From DAHUYF01 sp052143095 (GTDB lineage Bacteria; Pseudomonadota; Alphaproteobacteria; ATCC43930; CGMCC-115725), in NCBI GenBank assembly GCA_052143095.1, contig JBKQTR010000504.1, positions 14,309 through 78,308 of the forward strand: DNA of 64,000 nucleotides, given 5' to 3'. Below are positions 26,914 to 35,554 of this stretch, piece by piece (positions within the stretch are counted from its first letter, which is position 1; the number at the start of each line of letters is the position of its first letter). Made by a program: the position numbers and the translations under genes. Under the pieces are notes generated by a model that saw only the letters and a program-made list of their open reading frames with translations, ran no database searches and had not been told where the DNA came from.

Positions 26914-28278
26914 ATGGCCACCAGCATCACCATCGGCGCCAGGCTCGACCGGCTGCCGATCGCCGCCTTCCATTACCGCATCTTCTTCCTGATCGCCGCC
27001 GGCATGTTCTTCGACGGCTATGATCTCTATGTCGCGGCGCCGGTGCTGGGATCGGCGGTGCAGAGCGGCTTCTCCACCGTGGCGCAGAACGGCTGGTTCA
27101 TCTCGCTGACCTTCTCCGGCATGACGCTGGGCTCGCTGTTCGCGGGCTTCCTCGGCGACCGCTACGGCCGGCGCTTCACCTATCAGTTCAATTTGATGAT
27201 CTTCGGCCTCGCCTCGCTCGCTGCGGCGTTCGCGCCCGATATCGCGGTGCTGAACGCGCTGCGCTTCGTCATGGGGCTGGGGCTCGGTGCCGAGATCGTC
27301 GTCGGCTACAGCACCATGACCGAGTTCGTGCCGCCGCAGGTGCGCGGCAGATGGATGGCGATGATGGCCTTCGTCGTCGTCGCGGGGCTGCCGGTCACCG
27401 CCTTCCTCGCCTGGCTGATCGTGCCCGGTTATGGCTGGCGGCCGATGTTCGTCATCGCCGTCATCGGCGCGCTCGTCGTCTGGTACCTGCGCAAGACCCT
27501 GCCGGAATCGCCGCGCTGGCTCGAGGCGAAGGGCCGCGCCGGCGAGGCCGAGGCGCTGATGCAGCAGATCGAGCGCGAGGTGGCCGCGGGCGGCACGCTG
27601 CCGGCGCCGGTGGCGGCGCCGCCGGTGCCGAGCCTCGGGCTGGGATCGCTGCTGAGCCCGAACCTGCTGCCGCGCATGGTGGTCGGCAGCGTCGTGCTGA
27701 TCACCATCAACGCGCTGATCTTCGGCTTCGTCACCTGGCTGCCGATCTTCTTCGGGCAGCAGGGCCTCACCATCACCAAGTCGCTGGGCTATACGCTGGT
27801 GATCGATCTGGGCTCGCTCGCCGGCTGCGCGCTGGGCGCGTTCAGCGCCGACCGTGTCGGCCGGCGCAAGGCGATCATCGCCGCCTCGCTCTGGACCATC
27901 CTGCTCGGCGCGATCTATCCCTTCGTCGCAGCGCCGCAAGCGGTGCTGGCGGTGGGCTTCCTGCTGTTTATCGGCATCTATGTCCTGACCTCGATCCTCT
28001 ACGGCGTCTATACCGCGGAGCTGTTCCCGACCGACGTGCGGCTGCGCGCCAACGGCATCTGCAACATGTTCGGCCGCGGCGCGACGATCGTGACGCCGCT
28101 GATCGTCGTCGCTCTCTTTAGGAGCTACGGCGTCGCCGGCGTGCTGGGCTTCATGATCGCGCTGCTGGTGATCCAGATCGTCGTCGTCGCCCTCTGGGGC
28201 ATCGAGCCCGCGCGCCGCGGCCTCGAGGAGCTCGAGCAGGATGCCGAAGCCGACGCGGCGCGGGTGGTGCGGGCGTAG
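26914..28278 (+). CDS. MFS transporter (sugar/aromatic-acid:H+ symporter type)
   Basis: Inner-membrane carrier of 454 residues with about 12 helices. It shows FHYRIFFLIAAGMFFDGYDLY in the first helix, GDRYGRR in the first cytoplasmic loop, and the matching ADRVGRRKA loop in the second half. The start MATSITIGARL is chosen because GGGAGGGACAGG precedes it. The branch resembles aromatic acid or metabolite:H+ symporters. The substrate is not known. Confidence 0.9.
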   Translation: MATSITIGARLDRLPIAAFHYRIFFLIAAGMFFDGYDLYVAAPVLGSAVQSGFSTVAQNGWFISLTFSGMTLGSLFAGFLGDRYGRRFTYQFNLMIFGLASLAAAFAPDIAVLNALRFVMGLGLGAEIVVGYSTMTEFVPPQVRGRWMAMMAFVVVAGLPVTAFLAWLIVPGYGWRPMFVIAVIGALVVWYLRKTLPESPRWLEAKGRAGEAEALMQQIEREVAAGGTLPAPVAAPPVPSLGLGSLLSPNLLPRMVVGSVVLITINALIFGFVTWLPIFFGQQGLTITKSLGYTLVIDLGSLAGCALGAFSADRVGRRKAIIAASLWTILLGAIYPFVAAPQAVLAVGFLLFIGIYVLTSILYGVYTAELFPTDVRLRANGICNMFGRGATIVTPLIVVALFRSYGVAGVLGFMIALLVIQIVVVALWGIEPARRGLEELEQDAEADAARVVRA

Positions 28279-28711
28279 CGAGCGTGCCGCGTCTTGCCTC
28301 TACCAATGCGATGCACAATGCTATGGGATTGCGGGCCCGTACTGCCGTTCCGGATGTATGGCGCAGTGCAACGCCCATCCCCCGCCCAGCGTGCCTCAAT
28401 CCTATGGCTCGGTCTACGCCACCTCCGACGGCAGCGGCGACTACGGGTTCAGCTACGGGTTTGGCGACCAGTACAGCGCCATGGGCGAGGCGAAGAAGCG
28501 ATGCATTGACCAAGGGCGCGGATCGTGCCAAAGGCTGCTCATCTTTGCGAACCGGTGCGCGTCGATCATCTACGCCAAGCGCGGCGACGACATCTTGGGT
28601 ATCTCCGGCAGTGCCGAACCGAGACAAGCCGACGCCGCAGGACTGGCTTTATGCCGGCGGCAAAATCCGGGCGCAAACTGTGAAATCGTAGAGCAGTTCT
28701 GCAGCAAGTAG
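28241..28711 (+). CDS. DUF4189-domain protein, N-terminus doubtful
   Basis: The segment from about residue 53 (PQSYGSVYATSDGSGDYGFS) to the end fits the DUF4189 pattern: an aromatic/Gly-rich strand, then spaced Cys pairs. An extra Cys-rich part precedes it (SCLYQCDAQCYG, CRSGCMAQC). DUF4189 proteins are normally exported, but no signal peptide is present. The only in-frame start that keeps the Cys cluster is the ATG at 28241, inside the last codons of the MFS gene. Either the 5' end with the signal was lost, or it is a cytoplasmic variant. I lean towards a truncated gene. Confidence 0.55.
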   Translation: MPKPTRRGWCGRSERAASCLYQCDAQCYGIAGPYCRSGCMAQCNAHPPPSVPQSYGSVYATSDGSGDYGFSYGFGDQYSAMGEAKKRCIDQGRGSCQRLLIFANRCASIIYAKRGDDILGISGSAEPRQADAAGLALCRRQNPGANCEIVEQFCSK

Positions 28712-28887
28712 CCGTCCCCATACGCAGATAAATCAGAGTTACTCCCGAGCCGGCGCCCACGCAGAGGGCGCTGCGCCGGCGCGCGCTTGACCCCTGTCGC
28801 CCAGGGGCGCACGCTGTAAATGTTACAGTACCGATGTATCGTTTGCGCGCATAACGTTCGCACATCTTCAACCGTGAAGGTGCGGCC
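28712..28887. other. Intergenic DNA upstream of cyclase-FGE gene
   Basis: A 176-base gap that should hold the promoter of the cyclase operon. It includes the AT-richer stretch TGTAAATGTTACAGTACCGA near 28815-28834, in which TGTAA and TTACA form a short palindrome. That palindrome could be an operator. No gene is seen. Confidence 0.35.
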
Positions 28888-30432
28888 ATGCCCAGCGGAG
28901 GAAGCGAGAGCCCTCGCAAACTGGCGACGATTCTGGCGGCGGATATTGCCGGTTACTCCAAGCATGTCGGCATGGACGAGGAAGGCACGCTCGCGCGCGT
29001 CAAACGGCAGCGCCGCGAGATCATGGAGCCGACCGTCCAGGAACATCGCGGTCGGGTGGTCAAGTGGACGGGCGATGGATTTTTTGCCGAGTTCGACAGC
29101 CCGGTCGAGGCGGTGCGTTGCGCCATCGTCATTCAACAAGCCATGTCCGGGCGCAATGCATCGATCGCCAGGCCGCACTGGATTCAGTATCGCATTGGCG
29201 TCCATGTCGGCGACATCGTCATCGAGGATGGCGACATTTTCGGCGACAGCGTCAATGTTGCGGCACGCCTCGAAGGGCTCGCCGAGCCCGGCGGCATCTT
29301 CATCTCCGAGGGCGTTTATGGGCTGATAAAAAACAAGCTGGTGGTGGGCTACCAGTCTCTCGGCGATCACAAGGTCAAGAACATCACCGAGCCGATCACG
29401 GTTTACCGCGTTCTGCCCGACCCGCATGCGGTAAGGTCGTTGCGACGCAGAGCGCGTCTTGCGACCATGATGATGGTTGCCATGATCGCGTGCGCGGTGG
29501 GCGCGGGATCGCTGTGGATGTTGTCCCAATCGCGCCAGCATACTACCGGAAGAACCGAACCGCCGGTTGCGGCACTGGCGGCGGAAAAACCTCCTGACGC
29601 ACCGCCAGCGCCGAAGGAGCAAACGGTCGCCGTCGTCGTGCCGCCCAAGGCGCCGGAACCCAAGCGTGAAGCCGTCGAACCCGTCGTAGTGGCGCCGAAG
29701 CCGCCTGAAAGTCAGCCGGCACCTCCGGCGGCCAAGCCCTCTCTTGAACCTGCCATGGTCGCCTTGCCCGGCGGCGCCTTCATGATGGGCAGCAGCGACG
29801 ACCCCTCGGAAAAGCCGCCCCATAAGGTGACGGTCGCGCCGTTCGCGATCGGCGAATATCCGGTCACCGCGGGCGAATGGAAAAAATGCGTCGCGGCACA
29901 AGCCTGCGCCGATGTTTCCCAGCCGGATGCCGAAGCGGATGCGCCGGCCGCCAACCTCAGTTGGGACGATGCCGTGCAGTTCACGTCCTGGCTGTCGCAT
30001 ATCAGCGGCAAGACCTATCGGTTGCCGACGGAAGCCGAATGGGAATACGCGGCGCGCGCCAACACCTCGACCAAATTCTGGTGGGGCAACGACTTCGTGG
30101 TCGGCATGGCCTATTGCAGGGGTTGCGGCGTCGCGAGCTACGACCCGCATCATCCGGTCAGGGTCGGCAGTTTCAAAGCCAATCCATTCGGTCTCTACGA
30201 CATGGGCGGCGAAGTGTCCGAATGGGTGTCGGATTGCTGGCACAAGGACTATCACGGCGCCCCGAGCGACGGCTCATTCTGGGCCGCAGGCGATTGCTCC
30301 AGCCATGTGCTGCGCGGCGGCTCGTGGCAAAATGATCCGAGCTATCTCAGCGTCTCCAGCAGGGATCATTATGACACGGCCGTGCGATACACGACGCACG
30401 GCTTCCGGCTCGCCCAGGGAGGGGAGAAATGA
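28888..30432 (+). CDS. Membrane class III adenylate/guanylate cyclase fused to an FGE-sulfatase (SUMF1) domain
   Basis: A 514-residue protein with three parts. Residues 1-180 are a class III cyclase. The metal Asp residues are D19 (AADIAGYS) and D63 (TGDGFF), with K59 and D116 at the ATP-type base-recognition places and the N-x-A-A-R motif after them. Residues about 191-212 form one membrane helix. Residues about 215-288 are a Pro/Ala/Lys-rich linker. Residues 289-512 are an FGE-sulfatase domain (VALPGGAFMMGS, RLPTEAEWEYAAR, NPFGLYDMGGEVSEWVSD, LRGGSW). Topology places the cyclase in the cytoplasm and the FGE-like domain in the periplasm, suggesting a sensor. It is coupled to a DUF4399 gene by an ATGA overlap. 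Confidence 0.85.
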   Translation: MPSGGSESPRKLATILAADIAGYSKHVGMDEEGTLARVKRQRREIMEPTVQEHRGRVVKWTGDGFFAEFDSPVEAVRCAIVIQQAMSGRNASIARPHWIQYRIGVHVGDIVIEDGDIFGDSVNVAARLEGLAEPGGIFISEGVYGLIKNKLVVGYQSLGDHKVKNITEPITVYRVLPDPHAVRSLRRRARLATMMMVAMIACAVGAGSLWMLSQSRQHTTGRTEPPVAALAAEKPPDAPPAPKEQTVAVVVPPKAPEPKREAVEPVVVAPKPPESQPAPPAAKPSLEPAMVALPGGAFMMGSSDDPSEKPPHKVTVAPFAIGEYPVTAGEWKKCVAAQACADVSQPDAEADAPAANLSWDDAVQFTSWLSHISGKTYRLPTEAEWEYAARANTSTKFWWGNDFVVGMAYCRGCGVASYDPHHPVRVGSFKANPFGLYDMGGEVSEWVSDCWHKDYHGAPSDGSFWAAGDCSSHVLRGGSWQNDPSYLSVSSRDHYDTAVRYTTHGFRLAQGGEK

Positions 30433-30860
30433 TCAGCCGACGATTGCTGCTGGCAACCGCTTCCTTATGGCCGATCCGCGCCTGGGCAGGGCCGACGCCC
30501 GCGCCGAAGGACGCCTTTCTCTACATCATCTGGCCGAATGACGGCGAGCGCATCAAGGGTGCCTTCTGGTGTCGTTTCGGACTACGCAACATGGGCGTGA
30601 CCCAGGCGCATTCCGACGCGCCCGACGCGGGACACCATCACCTCTACATCGATGACGACGCGCCGATAAATCCGGACGAACCCATCCCCCAGGATAAAAA
30701 GCATCTGCATTTCGGCGCTGGACAGACCGAGGCGCGCATCGAGCTGCCGCCGGGGCCGCACACCCTGCAACTCGTGCTGGGCGATGCCAACCACATTCCG
30801 TTCAATCCGCCCATCGTGTCGAAGAAGATACACATCACCGTGCTCAGCGCGGGACCGTGA
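30429..30860 (+). CDS. Exported DUF4399 protein
   Basis: A 143-residue protein with an N-terminal signal (MISRRLLLATASLWPIRAWA, with a twin Arg). One DUF4399 domain follows: FGLRNMGV, GHHHLYIDD, HLHFGAGQTEARIELPPG and HTLQLVLGD. The His-rich GHHHL and the HLHF motif could bind a metal; this is inference. The ATGA overlap with the cyclase-FGE gene means the two are made together, which points to a periplasmic partner for the FGE-like domain. Confidence 0.85.
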   Translation: MISRRLLLATASLWPIRAWAGPTPAPKDAFLYIIWPNDGERIKGAFWCRFGLRNMGVTQAHSDAPDAGHHHLYIDDDAPINPDEPIPQDKKHLHFGAGQTEARIELPPGPHTLQLVLGDANHIPFNPPIVSKKIHITVLSAGP

Positions 30861-30905
30861 CGGAGACGACGGCAGGCCGTCCGCAACGTGGTGGAAGCGC
30901 GCTGC

Positions 30906-32486
30906 CTAAGCCGGTGTCGAGCTGGCGCCGGGCTCAGCGAGCGCGGCCACCGCCTCCTTGAGCAAGGCGCGAACCCGGGCGGCGCCGCGGGCATCGATGA
31001 TGCTGGGGTCGAGATAGAAATCGAGCCCGGTCATATGCTCGCTGAACACCTGAACCCGGCGGCCCTCGCTATCCGTCGTGCTCTCGACCAGATAGGGCAC
31101 GATGTCGTGGCTGATCCCCTTCATGGCGATCGGCGGCAAAGCGTGCGCGACGACGAAATCGCGGACCAGCGCATAAGTTTCATAGCTCAGCATGATCTGG
31201 CCGGGCTCCGCGATCGATTGCAGCCGCGCGGCGAGATTGGCCTCGGCGCCGATGATGGTGTAGTCCATGCGGTCGGCGCTGCCGAAGTTTCCGACATTGC
31301 AGTACCCGGTATTGACGCCCATCCGGACGCGGAAAGGCTGCTCGATGCCCTGCTTGCGCCATTTGATGTTGAGCTCGACGGCGCGGCGCTGCATGTCGAT
31401 CGCCATGGCGACGCATGCCCTTGCATCCTCCGCGGTTCCCTTGGTCTCGGGATCGCCGAAGAAGATCAGCATGGCATCGCCGACGAATTTGTCGATGGTG
31501 CCGCCGTGCTTGAGTGCGATCGCCGACATTTCCGTGAAGTACTCGTTGAGCAGCGCCGTCATCTCCTCCGGCTGCAGCCGCTCGGCCGTGGTCGTGAAGT
31601 CCTTTATGTCCGAGAAAAAGATCGACAGCTTCTTGCGCTCCGTGTGGATGACGACGTCCTTCTGTCCGCTGAAGATGCTGGTGTAGATCTGCGGCGAGAG
31701 ATAGCGCGAGATCTTCATCGCGATCGAGGCGAGAAACTCATTGGCGCCTTCGAGCTCGCGGTTGATCCTGGTGATGGCGCGAGACTGGCGCCGCTGGAGC
31801 AGGATGAATCCGAAGCCGAGTGCTGCCGTGAAGATGAAATATCCCAACAGGTACTTGAAGGAGAAGACGTTGGCGGCCATCGACGAGGTAATGGTGATCT
31901 CTTGGATGCCGCGGACGTCGCCCACCTTCCAGTCGCGCTTGGGGCTGTCGGGATGAGTGTTATGACAGGCGACGCAAGCCGGTGCCATGACGACGGGCGC
32001 GATCAATCGCATGCTTCCGCGCAGCCCCGACCAGGTCACGTCGGTGAGCTCCTGGTTCGGATCGCGACGCAGGGCCGCCAGGCTGTCGGCTTCAAATTTG
32101 TCGAGGAGGTGAGGCGGGCGATCCCTAAAGGGAAAGTCGGACACGAACCGGTAGCCGATGTTCGCCTGCTTCTGGCTGACCACCTGCCCGAGCTCGAGCG
32201 ACAGGGTTGCAGGAATGGGAATGGCCCCGGGAATGTCGCGGTAGTTGTGCGCCACTTGGGTCGCATCGGGGTGCTGCAGCACGCGGCCGACGACATTCGT
32301 CGCGTAATAGCCGCGGACGCTGCTGATCACGGAATCGAGGTCGGCCGCCTGCTGCCGCAGCGCGCTCTCGGAGATATCCCTGAGATCAAGCCAGACCGCG
32401 ACCGGCAATCCCGCCAGCAACAACAGCACAAGCGGCACGAGCGCCCATTCATGTGTCCATTTTGCCGAGGCAGGGTTGTCCTTCAT
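30906..32486 (-). CDS. Adenylate cyclase with periplasmic DUF3365 (c-type haem) sensor
   Basis: A 526-residue membrane cyclase. A first helix is at about residues 14-33. A periplasmic DUF3365 (Tll0287-like) domain carries CVACH at residues 171-175, a c-type haem attachment motif. A second helix is at about 213-230, then a class III cyclase domain with metal residues D293 (FSDIKDFT) and D337 (FVGDAM). The start at 32486 is chosen because AAGGA precedes it and it gives a short cytoplasmic N-terminus. It probably senses redox state or a gas ligand and makes a cyclic nucleotide. It is convergent with the cyclase-FGE operon. Confidence 0.87.
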   Translation of the reverse strand: MKDNPASAKWTHEWALVPLVLLLLAGLPVAVWLDLRDISESALRQQAADLDSVISSVRGYYATNVVGRVLQHPDATQVAHNYRDIPGAIPIPATLSLELGQVVSQKQANIGYRFVSDFPFRDRPPHLLDKFEADSLAALRRDPNQELTDVTWSGLRGSMRLIAPVVMAPACVACHNTHPDSPKRDWKVGDVRGIQEITITSSMAANVFSFKYLLGYFIFTAALGFGFILLQRRQSRAITRINRELEGANEFLASIAMKISRYLSPQIYTSIFSGQKDVVIHTERKKLSIFFSDIKDFTTTAERLQPEEMTALLNEYFTEMSAIALKHGGTIDKFVGDAMLIFFGDPETKGTAEDARACVAMAIDMQRRAVELNIKWRKQGIEQPFRVRMGVNTGYCNVGNFGSADRMDYTIIGAEANLAARLQSIAEPGQIMLSYETYALVRDFVVAHALPPIAMKGISHDIVPYLVESTTDSEGRRVQVFSEHMTGLDFYLDPSIIDARGAARVRALLKEAVAALAEPGASSTPA

Positions 32487-32887
32487 CGTCCGTCCTTGAC
32501 TATGAAACAGGCTTGGGCGGCGCAGAACCCGACGATAGCATGGGCCGCATGCGGCGCAGAAAGATAGATAAGGTGACCTCCAACGGCTCAGCGTCGAGCG
32601 CAGAGGTAGAATGGCATCGCTCGATAGCTCTGCTTTGACGCGAAACGCCGGGACGCGACGATCGTTCCAAACAATTGCCGATGTCGCGGTCGCGGCCATT
32701 ACGAGCGACCTGGTGCGCCGCGGCGCCTACCGCCGCACTGCCCAGGGGCTTCACGCTCTCTCCGGTCAGGGTCATGATGAACCGCAGGGGCCGCCGAGAG
32801 GCTCGACCCCGGGCGCTCCACCCTCTGGCGCCGAGCAGGTTGGCCCGACCCGCCGGCAGCTCAAAGAGCGAACCTAGGAGAGATCAC
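32487..32887. other. 400-base gap between cyclase and fumC
   Basis: This should hold the divergent promoters of the haem-cyclase gene and fumC. I find no convincing promoter pair, repeat or short gene. Open frames here lack coding character and homology that I recognise. An AGGAGA ribosome site lies at the right edge before fumC. Confidence 0.4.
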
Positions 32888-34294
32888 ATGGCCGAGATGA
32901 GAAAAGAGACCGACAGCCTCGGTGTGGTTGACGTGCCCGCGGACAAGCTGTGGGGGGCGCAAACCCAGCGCTCGCTCGAGCATTTCAGCATCGGGAGGGA
33001 TTTGATCCCCCGCGAAATGATCACCGCCTACGCCACCTTGAAGAAAGCCGCCGCCGCCGCGAACCGTGCCGGCAAGCGGCTCGACGACCAGCGCCGCGCC
33101 TTGATCGCTCAGGCGTGCGACGAGATCCTCGCCGGCCAGCATCATGACATGTTCCCGTTGCATGTGTGGATGACCGGCAGCGGCACCCAGTTCAACATGA
33201 ACGTCAATGAGGTGATCTCCAACCGCTGCTGTCAGCTCGCGGGCACGCCGCTGGGAAGCAAGGCGCCGGTTCACCCCAACGATCATGTCAACATGGCGCA
33301 GTCGTCGAACGACTCATTTCCCTCGGCGATGTACATCGCGGCAGCCGTCAGCGCGAAGCAGCGTTTGATCCCCGCGGTCGCCGCCTTGCACGATGCGATC
33401 GGCGCCAAAGCCCACGCGTGGAGCGACATCGTCAAGATCGGGCGGACCCACATGCAGGACGCCACCCCGCTGACCCTGGGCCAGGAATGGTCGGGATATG
33501 CCGGGATGCTGGCGGACGATCTCGAGCGGCTCGACGCGGCGCTCCACGGGGTGTACCGCCTCGCTCTGGGCGGCACGGCGGTGGGAACGGGCATCAACTC
33601 GGCGCCCGGTTTTGCCGAGGCGGCGGCCGCCGAGATCGCCGCGCTCACCGGCCTGCCCTTTGTCACCGCGCCCAACAAATTCACCGTCCAGGGCGCGCAT
33701 GACGCGCTGGTGCAGTTGTCCGGCACGCTGCGCACGCTGGCGGTGTCGCTGTACAAGATCGGCAATGACATTCGCCTGATGTCCTGCGGACCGCGCGCCG
33801 GATTTGCGGAATTGGCGATCCCGGAGAACGAGCCGGGCTCATCGATCATGCCGGGCAAGGTCAATCCGACGCAGTGCGAGGCGCTCACCATGATCGCCGC
33901 GCAGGTGATGGCCAACGACGTCGCGGTCGGATTCGGCGGCGCCGGCGGCTATCTCGAAATGAACGTCTACAAGCCGCTGATCATCTACAACATCACGCAT
34001 TCCATGACCATCATGAGTGATGGCTGCGTCAACTTCCGGAAGTTCCTGGTCGAGGGCACGAAGCCGAATTTGAAGAAGATCAACGAATACGTCGAGCGCT
34101 CGCTGATGCTGGTGACGGCGCTGGCGCCGGTCATCGGCTATGACAAGGCGTCAAAAATCGCCCACCACGCCATGGACAACGATCTCACGCTCAAGGCCGC
34201 GGCGTTGGAATTGGGCTTTGTCACCGAGGCCGAATTCGATCGCGTCGTCGATCCCAAAAAAATGGTCAAGCCCTACGTGGCGACCGGCGCCTAG
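32888..34294 (+). CDS. fumC: Fumarate hydratase class II
   Basis: A 468-residue fumarase C that interconverts fumarate and L-malate in the TCA cycle. It has the superfamily signature GSSIMPGKVNP and the substrate-site segments TGSGTQFNMNVNEV and SSNDSFPSAM. The ATG at 32888 follows AGGAGA. The variant VWMTGSGTQF (rather than QTGSGTQS) marks a distinct branch of the class II family. The threonine/serine exporter gene starts 6 bases downstream. Confidence 0.93.
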   Translation: MAEMRKETDSLGVVDVPADKLWGAQTQRSLEHFSIGRDLIPREMITAYATLKKAAAAANRAGKRLDDQRRALIAQACDEILAGQHHDMFPLHVWMTGSGTQFNMNVNEVISNRCCQLAGTPLGSKAPVHPNDHVNMAQSSNDSFPSAMYIAAAVSAKQRLIPAVAALHDAIGAKAHAWSDIVKIGRTHMQDATPLTLGQEWSGYAGMLADDLERLDAALHGVYRLALGGTAVGTGINSAPGFAEAAAAEIAALTGLPFVTAPNKFTVQGAHDALVQLSGTLRTLAVSLYKIGNDIRLMSCGPRAGFAELAIPENEPGSSIMPGKVNPTQCEALTMIAAQVMANDVAVGFGGAGGYLEMNVYKPLIIYNITHSMTIMSDGCVNFRKFLVEGTKPNLKKINEYVERSLMLVTALAPVIGYDKASKIAHHAMDNDLTLKAAALELGFVTEAEFDRVVDPKKMVKPYVATGA

Positions 34295-34300
34295 ATCATC

Positions 34301-35554
34301 ATGACGTTGGAGGAGCGTGCCGATCTCGTCCTCGCCTTTGCCCGGGTTCTCTACGTCAACGGCCAAGCGACGGACCAGACGGTGGCGGCGGTCGAGCGGC
34401 TCGGCGACGCTCTCGACGTCAGCGCGAGGCTCATGCCGCGCTGGGGCGAGCTGCGGCTTCTGGCCGATGACGGGGATGCGAGCCTGATCGCCGCCGTCGC
34501 GGCCGATCCCACCGGCGTGGAGATGGCGCGCGTGGTCGCCACGATGCGGGCGATCGCGGAACTCGGCGCCGGTCGGCTTGCGCCGGCCGCCGCCATGGCG
34601 GCGATCACCGCGATCGCACGGGCGCCGCCGGCGCCGACGGGAATGTTCACGCTCGCGGCCGCGGCGGGCGCCGTGGCGTTGGCGGTGCTCTTCGGCGTCG
34701 GCCATCTTGATGCGACGGCGCTCATCTTCGCGAGCGCGGCGGCCGGTGCGCTGCTGCGCCGCGGCTTGGCGCGCTACAGCGCCAACATCTTCTTGCAACC
34801 CTTCTGCGCCGCCTTGCTCGCGGGCATCATCGGCGCGCTGGCGGTTCGCTACGAGCTGAGCTCGTCGCTCCGCCTTGTCGCGGTCTGTCCCTGCATGGTG
34901 CTGGTGCCGGGGCCGCATGTGCTCAACGGCGCGTTGGACCTCATCACGGGCCGCATCCATCTCGGCGCCGCCCGCCTGATCTATGCGGGGCTGGTGATCG
35001 CAGCGATCTCGGCGGGACTGTTGCTTGGGCTCGCGCTGCTCGGCGTCTCCTTACCGGTCGACGAGCCCGGCCGGGCGGTGCCGCTGTGGCAGGACATGAT
35101 CGCCGCCGGCGTCGCGGTCGCCGCCTACAGCGTCTTCTTCTCCATACCGCCGCCCATGCTGCCTTGGCCGGTGGCCGTCGGCATGCTGGCCCATGCGCTG
35201 AGGTGGGTCGCGCTGAGCGTGCTCGGCGCCGGGGCCGCGACCGGCGCCTTTGTCGCGTGTCTCGTCGTGGGCTTGATCCTCACGCCGGTCGCGCGCCGCT
35301 GGCACATGCCGTTTGCGGCCATCGGCTTCGCCTCCGTGGTGTCGATGATGCCGGGCATCTTCCTCTTCCGCATGGCCAGCGGCCTGCTGCTGCTGGCCGA
35401 CGGCGCGCCGGCGACGGCGGCGCTCATCGGCGCGACAATCGCCGACGGCATGACCGCCTTCATCATCACCCTGGCGATGAGCTTCGGCCTCGTCGTGCCG
35501 AAACTGGCCATCGATCGCCTGTGCGAGAGATCGACGCCGGCCGCTCGCCGCTAG
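34301..35554 (+). CDS. Threonine/serine exporter family protein (ThrE type)
   Basis: Membrane protein of 417 residues with both ThrE parts. The N-terminal DUF1212 region (ERADLVLAFARVLYVNGQAT, then the Gly/Ala-rich helices) is followed by the C-terminal DUF3815 region with several more helices. It probably exports small hydroxy or amino acids driven by the proton gradient. It follows fumC by only 6 bases. Its TAG stop overlaps the stop of the convergent radical SAM gene within one CTAG. Confidence 0.85.
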   Translation: MTLEERADLVLAFARVLYVNGQATDQTVAAVERLGDALDVSARLMPRWGELRLLADDGDASLIAAVAADPTGVEMARVVATMRAIAELGAGRLAPAAAMAAITAIARAPPAPTGMFTLAAAAGAVALAVLFGVGHLDATALIFASAAAGALLRRGLARYSANIFLQPFCAALLAGIIGALAVRYELSSSLRLVAVCPCMVLVPGPHVLNGALDLITGRIHLGAARLIYAGLVIAAISAGLLLGLALLGVSLPVDEPGRAVPLWQDMIAAGVAVAAYSVFFSIPPPMLPWPVAVGMLAHALRWVALSVLGAGAATGAFVACLVVGLILTPVARRWHMPFAAIGFASVVSMMPGIFLFRMASGLLLLADGAPATAALIGATIADGMTAFIITLAMSFGLVVPKLAIDRLCERSTPAARR

